From positions 1 to 57,400 of the forward strand of contig DHGP01000030.1 of NCBI GenBank assembly GCA_002402825.1: 57,400 nt of DNA. Direction: 5' to 3'. Position numbers and translations under genes: made by a program. Within the stretch, counting starts at the first letter, position 1, and every line of letters begins with the position of its first letter. Below, one piece after another: positions 52,489-57,400 of this stretch. The notes below the pieces were generated by a model. The model saw only the letters and a list, made by a program, of their open reading frames with translations. It had not been told where the DNA came from and did no database searches. Source of the stretch: Firmicutes bacterium UBA4795. Lineage in GTDB: Bacteria; Bacillota; Desulfotomaculia; Desulfotomaculales; Nap2-2B.

Positions 52489-53208
52489 ATGGTTCAAGCC
52501 ATTTCACTAAACGATCAAGGCATTCGGGTGTTTGTCTGCCGGCTTTACAATCATGACTATTTATGGTTTTCTTCTTACGAAATCAGCAAGCTTTCGACAG
52601 CATTGCCCATACTTCATAATTACGCTCTAACCTATTCACTTGGGGATTTTTCTTACGGAATCTCCCGGGAAACTGCTCCGCGCTATGAAGAAGATTTAGC
52701 CTACATACCCCTTTATACAACGCCGGCGCTGGCAACTTCCTGGAGCCGGACACGCATCACCTACAACGCAATCAACAGCCGTTCGTTGCGTACAGATGAT
52801 GCACCGCGAGATATTAATTCTCCCGACCTTGGCTGGCGTAATTACCTTGACCCGGTTTATCCTACTGATGAACAGTCCGCCCAACAACTGGGATTCACTT
52901 GCTATGTCTTTACCTTTAACGGCCAACGGCCGAAAGGAGTAACGCGGCTTGGCAAAAAGGGGGCAGCTATACGCATTCTCTGGAAAGAGGTTGAAAAACC
53001 CCTGGCGGTTTTCCGAAAAGAACCGGTCCGTCCTACTCATCCCTTAAACCCGCTGGATATTTCGGGTCAATTAAGCTTATACGAACCGGTAAGTATTCCA
53101 CCCCATTTGTTGTTGCGGACTGCCGAAATTCAGGATGACTGGTTTATTTTTGCCGGACCACACCGTGTGCACGTACCAAAGAAGGTGCTGACCAGATGTC
53201 AAGCATAA
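52489..53208 (+). CDS. cas5d: Cas5d (Csc1), module 3
   Basis: A 239-residue Csc1-like RAMP. After a short N-terminus, YDLWFSS-like DYLWFSSYEISKLSTALPIL precedes HNYALTYSLGDFSYG, a pattern typical of Csc1, and YIPLYTTPALATSWSRTRIT YN-type sequence follows in the centre. GGAGG lies upstream of the ATG, and the end overlaps cas3 by 13 nt. Order cas7d-cas5d is as in module 1. Confidence 0.83.
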   Translation: MVQAISLNDQGIRVFVCRLYNHDYLWFSSYEISKLSTALPILHNYALTYSLGDFSYGISRETAPRYEEDLAYIPLYTTPALATSWSRTRITYNAINSRSLRTDDAPRDINSPDLGWRNYLDPVYPTDEQSAQQLGFTCYVFTFNGQRPKGVTRLGKKGAAIRILWKEVEKPLAVFRKEPVRPTHPLNPLDISGQLSLYEPVSIPPHLLLRTAEIQDDWFIFAGPHRVHVPKKVLTRCQA

Positions 53209-55202
53209 CAACTTGCCCCCTAGTGCTACCATTGGTGCAGCACCCGGTGATACACCAGACCCTTTACCCACATCAAGCGTTAATGCTTGATGCCTGGGAA
53301 AATTATAAAAAATTTTTGCTGGTAGCTAAAACGGGTACAGGTAAAACCATTGCCGCTATTTTGCCTGTGCTTAAAAATCGTCAACGGGCCATTTGTGTTT
53401 ACCCCACTAACGAACTTATTCGTGATCAAATACGCAGCGTGGCAAGGATTGCCGAACGGGAAGGGCTAAAGGTTAGTATTCAAGCACCGGATACCTTGCC
53501 CGAGGAGTATGCTTCGGCAGACGTAATTCTAGTCCATATTGATGCTCATGCCTTAGAAGCCTGGTGTAAAAAGCGAAAGTGGCGAGAAAAATGGCGGGCA
53601 TTGCGGGAACTATTAGAGACTGATAAACCTAAAATTGTTATGACCAACCCGGATATTTTATTTCTGATTTTCGCCTTGCGTTATCACGCCGAGCCACTGG
53701 CTACACTTCCGGGATACCATGCTCTAATCGTAGATGAATTTCATTTGTATTCGGGTGTTGAACTGGCCCACGCCCTGTTCATGCTTCATTTAGGGCGTAG
53801 TTTAGGGGCGTTTGATAAAATTGTGCTTCTTTCGGCTACACCTGCTCCTGAGGTTGGCAAGTATCTGGAGCAAGTGCTTGATAATCCCTTACGCATAGAC
53901 ACCTCAGTAATAAGTACCTATCCAATTGTAGGCGAACGCCAGGCAGTGCATAGAGTAAAGGTAACTCCTTATTTGGCTGGGCAGGATGCAGTTGAAACGG
54001 CCGTTACTTTAGCTAAAAACTTACAAGATCAAATTCGAAGGCGAAGGCAGGATAACCCTGCGCCTGACTACGTACCGGCAGTGATAGTGGTAAACTCGGT
54101 GGTTAATGCCATCCGGTTGGAAGACCGATTATTTGAAGAAGGGTTTCAAAGAGAAGAAATGGCCATTATCCGGGGACTATCGGCCCGGGAGGTACGCAAT
54201 ACTTCAGGAAAACTCCTTGCTATAGGCACCTCGGCCATTGAAGTAGGGATAGATTTCCAATGTGATTACCTTATCTTTGAAGCAGGTGAGGCTTCCTCAT
54301 TCATGCAACGTTTTGGGCGGGTAGGCCGGCACAGTCCGGGTATGGCCTATGTATTATGTCCTCAAAATGTTTTACTTGGAATAAGAGCCCTATCTCAAGA
54401 AAAAGGACCAGAGGTAAATCGTGGTGATCTAGAAGAGCGAGTATATGCCTGGTATCCCAGTTTGGATACCCGCGCCTGGTTTGTAACAACGTTCATGGGT
54501 TTAATCTCAGCCTTTACTCTGGGTGAGAATCTTATAAAGCGAGTACGTGAGGATTTCAAGGCAAGCCCAGAGCAGGTAGCAAATATTGAGTTGCAAATGG
54601 AGCATTTTTATGCCGGCTATACCGAAAAGCTAAGATGCTCCGAAAAGTTGCTTCAAAGGGTGCTTCGCTATCTACGCAAAGCACGCCAGGGTAATTTCAG
54701 CTATAAATGGCTGGCAGTTTATCGAGACCTCAATACTTTCCGCACTTCACTCCCCAGCGAATGGGTGGTTGATTTTGCTGAACTAGAACGCCGGGGTGGT
54801 AATTGGGATAAAGCTAAATACACAACTGATATCACCACCCTCCTGCGCCGGGCCGAAGGTTTGCGTTTCAATGAAAAAATCCCGCACCCGGACGGCGAAA
54901 TAGGTATGCTTACAGTTAAAGGTTACGGACGGTATAAAAAAGTATGGGTTATGCCTACATTCAAAGATGACAATTGTGGAATCCCATATTGTACTAAGGA
55001 TTTTCCAGACTTGCTCTTCATCCAGGAGAGGCATAAAACTTCAGTATCCCACGTGATGACCTTGCGTGACCACATTTTTGTTATAGTTCCTAAAACCATC
55101 TTGCCTAATCTGGACTGGCGTTTACCAGTTTTTGAATGTGGGCCTCATTTAATTGGCTTTGATGGTATAGCATTAATGCTTTATGAGCTTTATAACCAGT
55201 AG
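53196..55202 (+). CDS. cas3: type I-D Cas3' helicase, module 3
   Basis: A 668-residue superfamily 2 helicase without HD domain. Motifs: VAKTGTGKTIAAILPVLK (Walker A), IVDEFHLYSG (DEFH rather than DEAH), LLSATPAPE, IGTSAIEVGIDFQ and MQRFGRVGRHSPG. It is last in the module, whereas the module 1 cas3' comes first, and it is about 240 residues shorter. The HD nuclease would be supplied by Cas10d. Confidence 0.9.
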   Translation: MSSITTCPLVLPLVQHPVIHQTLYPHQALMLDAWENYKKFLLVAKTGTGKTIAAILPVLKNRQRAICVYPTNELIRDQIRSVARIAEREGLKVSIQAPDTLPEEYASADVILVHIDAHALEAWCKKRKWREKWRALRELLETDKPKIVMTNPDILFLIFALRYHAEPLATLPGYHALIVDEFHLYSGVELAHALFMLHLGRSLGAFDKIVLLSATPAPEVGKYLEQVLDNPLRIDTSVISTYPIVGERQAVHRVKVTPYLAGQDAVETAVTLAKNLQDQIRRRRQDNPAPDYVPAVIVVNSVVNAIRLEDRLFEEGFQREEMAIIRGLSAREVRNTSGKLLAIGTSAIEVGIDFQCDYLIFEAGEASSFMQRFGRVGRHSPGMAYVLCPQNVLLGIRALSQEKGPEVNRGDLEERVYAWYPSLDTRAWFVTTFMGLISAFTLGENLIKRVREDFKASPEQVANIELQMEHFYAGYTEKLRCSEKLLQRVLRYLRKARQGNFSYKWLAVYRDLNTFRTSLPSEWVVDFAELERRGGNWDKAKYTTDITTLLRRAEGLRFNEKIPHPDGEIGMLTVKGYGRYKKVWVMPTFKDDNCGIPYCTKDFPDLLFIQERHKTSVSHVMTLRDHIFVIVPKTILPNLDWRLPVFECGPHLIGFDGIALMLYELYNQ

Positions 55203-55534
55203 ATTGAAAACGCAAGGGGATATTCCTAGAATGGGGATTTTCTATATATAAAAGACTAAAGATAAAGGCTTTGACCTGCTGTTAAGATGAATTGATTAAC
55301 TATAACGTCAAGAAGGATTGGGATTCAATAAAGGGTTAATCTTCCTGAAGAACGGGAGCGCGACCACTGTCTTTAGCGATAGGCTTCAATCTTATGCTCT
55401 AGATTCTTTATACTTGACTTGTCTATTATTTTTACATATTTTAGTTTGTAGGTAGAACTGCAGGTTAATTTTTGCTCTCCGGCGAATTAAGTTATTTTTA
55501 TCGGGTATGGATGTTTCCTTGTTTAACCCACCAT
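55203..55534. other. intergenic region after module 3, no gene or array
   Basis: A/T-rich sequence without a supported gene, repeat array or strong terminator. I looked for direct repeats of 25-40 nt with spacers and found none. Confidence 0.5.
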
Positions 55535-55561
55535 GCTATAATTAAGCAATAAAGCTTGCTT
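55535..55561 (+). promoter_or_regulatory. extended -10 promoter with inverted repeat, HEPN/MNT operon
   Basis: TGCTATAAT at 55534-55542 is an extended -10. Directly after it AAGCAA (55544-55549) and TTGCTT (55556-55561) form an inverted repeat at the expected start site, suitable for autorepression by the toxin-antitoxin pair. The -35 is weak. Confidence 0.5.
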
Positions 55562-55595
55562 TAACAAGTGGATATAATTATCTAAGCGGGGAAAA

Positions 55596-55985
55596 ATGCC
55601 AGAACGAAGTAAAGACTGGATAAATCAAGCAGATAGAGACTTTAAAGTAGCTCAAGAACTAATGATCATTGAGTCTTTTGAGTGGTCTTGTTTTGTATCG
55701 CAACAGGCTGCAGAAAAGGCAGTTAAAGCCGTATTTCAGAAGTTAAATGCAGTTGCTTGGGGGCATTCTATATTTGACCTCCTAAGGACTCTCTCTAAAA
55801 AAGTAACCGTAGATGAAGAACTTTTATATTGCGCCAGGAATTTGGATAAATATTACGTTCCCACTAGATACCCAAATGGTTTTGAATCTGGAAGTCCGTA
55901 CGAATATTTTTCAAGGAAGGATGCAGAAGATGCCATCTTTTATAGTAGAAGAATCGTTGAATTTTGTAAAAGTATTCTGGCTTGA
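55596..55985 (+). CDS. HEPN-domain protein (COG2250-like)
   Basis: A 129-residue helical HEPN protein: WINQADRDFKVAQELMIIES, VSQQAAEKAVKAVFQKL, and ARNLDKYYVPTRYPNGFES, which is typical of the COG2250 branch that pairs with minimal nucleotidyltransferases. I do not see the R-x4-6-H ribonuclease motif of HepT toxins, so RNase activity is doubtful. It precedes and overlaps the nucleotidyltransferase gene. Confidence 0.87.
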   Translation: MPERSKDWINQADRDFKVAQELMIIESFEWSCFVSQQAAEKAVKAVFQKLNAVAWGHSIFDLLRTLSKKVTVDEELLYCARNLDKYYVPTRYPNGFESGSPYEYFSRKDAEDAIFYSRRIVEFCKSILA

Positions 55986-56295
55986 ACAAGAAAAATTAAT
56001 CGAAGAAATTTATAAGGTGGCCAAGAAAATAGGTAAAGAAAATAAGCATGTATTAAAAATCATTTTGTTTGGTTCTTTGGCTGAAAAAAAAGGAGTGCCT
56101 GGAAGTGACGCCGATATTTTAATTATTCTTAAAAGTGATGATAAACCTTTTCTGGAAAGGATTGTTGAATGGTCTGATAAGTTTTCGCTAAACTTCCCGG
56201 TAGAGGTATTCCCCTATACGGAAAAAGAATTAGGCAATCCAGTTGTCCAGGAAGCAATAAAAAAGGGAATTACCGTATTTGAACGGTTACCATGA
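55930..56295 (+). CDS. MNT-type nucleotidyltransferase, partner of HEPN
   Basis: A 121-residue minimal nucleotidyltransferase. The active site is IILFGSLAEKKGVPGSDADI (G-S ... D-x-D). The ATG at 55930 has AAGGAAGG about 9 nt upstream, giving a 56-nt overlap with the HEPN gene in another frame; a TTG at 55957 is an alternative. HEPN/MNT pairs act as toxin-antitoxin or defence modules and are common near CRISPR loci. Confidence 0.83.
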   Translation: MPSFIVEESLNFVKVFWLEQEKLIEEIYKVAKKIGKENKHVLKIILFGSLAEKKGVPGSDADILIILKSDDKPFLERIVEWSDKFSLNFPVEVFPYTEKELGNPVVQEAIKKGITVFERLP

Positions 56296-56367
56296 GAAGC
56301 TAAAGAAGTAGAAATAGTAAACTGTTTACATTATCACAACCCCGCTTGGAGGTTCCGGCTAGCAATG

Positions 56368-56564
56368 TTACAAACTAGCCTTCTGTTCCAAAGGTTTTAA
56401 AACATCTTTGAGCAACCTGGAGGCGTTAAGAAATTCTATACCAATTAGCTTGCCGTACTTATCCATTTCTAAATTTATCCCCGGGTAAATTCAATTACCT
56501 CTTCTTCCTGCCCTTCTTAGGCAATATAAAGGATGTCAAGTTTATCATCGTAATAAACATTCAC
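56368..56564 (-). pseudogene. DUF2283-family protein, broken
   Basis: The minus strand starts GTG-AAT-GTT-TAT-TAC (VNVYYDDKLDILYIA), then an in-frame TAA where the family has a residue, then EGQEEEVIEFT. After a frameshift comes GINLEMDKYGKLIGIEFLNA and SRLLKDVL. The layout matches the short DUF2283 proteins. At least two lesions make it inactive. Confidence 0.65.
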
Positions 56565-56925
56565 TTTTTAGCCCACCTTTTTCGTCAATGAAACCTCTGG
56601 TTAAGCCTATGGCCAGGTATGGTTTCTCTTTCCATCTTGAGGTAAAGTAAGCCCTTGTCTTTGCATGGTCCGCCATCTTAGGCAGGTGCATGGGAAACTC
56701 GGCTTAACAGTATTGTTCCGGTACCAGAGGAGCCTGAGTATATTTCCATTCTCCATCTATCTCCAGGATGTCAGCCACCTGAAGATAACTTCCATCTCTG
56801 TATTTAAGAGAAGTCAAGTTATAGCCACCACGAGGGATTAATCTTACCCATTTACCTTTCTCATTAATGCCGGCTGCACAAAATCCTGTATACATTTTGG
56901 TGATGGCTAAAACTGTTACTTTCAT
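56545..56925 (-). pseudogene. dual OB domain-like protein with in-frame TAA
   Basis: ATG at 56923-56925 opens MKVTVLAITKMYTGFCAAGI then KGKWVRLIPRGGYNLTSLKY, resembling the dual OB-domain proteins found near defence and DNA-processing genes. TAA at 56704-56706 interrupts the frame after PEQYC. The same frame continues as AEFPMHLPKMADHAKTRAYF and KPYLAIGLTRGFIDEKGG to a stop at 56545-56547, a plausible C-terminal half. A single nonsense mutation would explain it; alternatively the short 73-residue product is real. Confidence 0.5.
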
Positions 56926-57003
56926 AAACTGACACCCTGGAAGTTTTTTAAAGGATTGTTTTTGTTTCTTTATATTTTGTTCGGATAATAAAAATAAAAG
57001 TTT

Positions 57004-57228
57004 TTAATTCTTCTTCAAATCTAGCCTGATAGACAGGCCACCAGCTTCGAGGTTCTGTATCCTTTTCCAGCGGTTAATGTATTCATGGTATAAAGCAGGG
57101 CTAGGGGCCAGGGAAGTTACTTTTTTAACCCTTTTGATCTTATCTCCTCCCCGGGTGATAAACCAGATTTCATCGCAAGAAAGCTTTTTAATCATAGAAA
57201 GGCTGTCTGTATATACTTTCCCCGGCAA
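57004..57228 (-). CDS. hypothetical protein, probably N-terminally truncated
   Basis: A 74-residue frame starting at TTG 57226-57228: LPGKVYTDSLSMIKKLSCDE, IWFITRGGDKIKRVKK, SPALYHEYINRWKRIQ. It is protein-like but not a family I recognise. No ribosome site precedes it and an in-frame stop lies just upstream, so the front of the gene may be missing. It shares the strand of the broken dual OB-like gene, 78 nt away, and may once have been in its operon. Confidence 0.4.
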   Translation of the reverse strand: MPGKVYTDSLSMIKKLSCDEIWFITRGGDKIKRVKKVTSLAPSPALYHEYINRWKRIQNLEAGGLSIRLDLKKN

Positions 57229-57400
57229 TTTATAGGGGTAGTGTCAATACTCTTGTGTAAAAACTTTTACCAAACAGCTTCCCTCTAAATAGACTTATGG
57301 AAAAACTAATCTAAAATGATAAAAAGTATTAAATTTAACCAAACCAACTTAAATTAAAACCTATGAATTAAAACTTATGAATTAAAACCCCATGGCAACC

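Overview
The window comes from the low-GC chromosome of an anaerobic Clostridia-type Firmicute with the Wood-Ljungdahl pathway (acetogen, carboxydotroph or syntroph; I cannot name the genus). The evidence is a corrinoid/methyl-branch gene run (acsC, RACo activator, acsD, acsE, metV, metF), a GTP-type PEP carboxykinase, comEA-comEC-holA-rpsT in a Firmicute arrangement, and frequent GTG/TTG starts.

Layout. 1-3.9 kb (mostly minus): partial DUF512 Fe-S protein, a two-gene ABC exporter, and an MFS transporter beside a decapitated XRE regulator. 4.1-11.2 kb (plus): phasin-like coiled-coil protein, then the methyl-branch operon, which has no acsA/acsB next to it. 11.3-23.6 kb: HtrA-type lipoprotein protease, an AMP-forming ligase with a degenerate P-loop motif, pckG, flavin-type oxidoreductases, comEA/comEC, a metallo-beta-lactamase-fold hydrolase, holA and rpsT. 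A small palindromic repeat (core GCGTTAAATTTAACGC) recurs five times between 4.4 and 22.1 kb.

23.9-28.7 kb is a decayed accessory zone: an orphan BrxC/BrxD-type ATPase, frameshifted genes, a 21-nt tandem repeat, an IS3-family remnant, a methyltransferase, and fused remnants of a tyrosine recombinase and an IS91-type transposase.

29.1-56.3 kb is a defence island with three consecutive CRISPR-Cas interference modules. Module 1 (29.1-38.3 kb) is type I-D-like: cas3', a separate HD nuclease gene interrupted by an in-frame TAG, an HD-less cas10d-like gene, a 212-aa gene, cas7d, cas5d and cas6. Module 2 (39.1-48.0 kb) is a complete type III-B set (cmr1 to cmr6 with an intact GGDD cyclase motif), preceded by a CRISPR-associated sensor domain fused to a LuxR-type DNA-binding domain and followed by a Can2/Card1-type CARF nuclease and a Csx15-like protein. 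Module 3 (48.2-55.2 kb) is a second, divergent type I-D-like set: HD-cas10d, a 214-aa gene, cas7d, cas5d and cas3. I see no cas1, cas2, cas4 or CRISPR array, and only one cas6, so all three modules probably draw crRNAs from arrays elsewhere. Nucleotidyltransferase/HEPN genes sit beside the modules.

Most interesting candidates: the sensor-LuxR fusion, which could couple cyclic oligoadenylate signalling to transcription; the extra small genes between cas10d and cas7d in both I-D modules, which are candidate stand-alone Cas11 subunits; and the split and interrupted HD nuclease of module 1.
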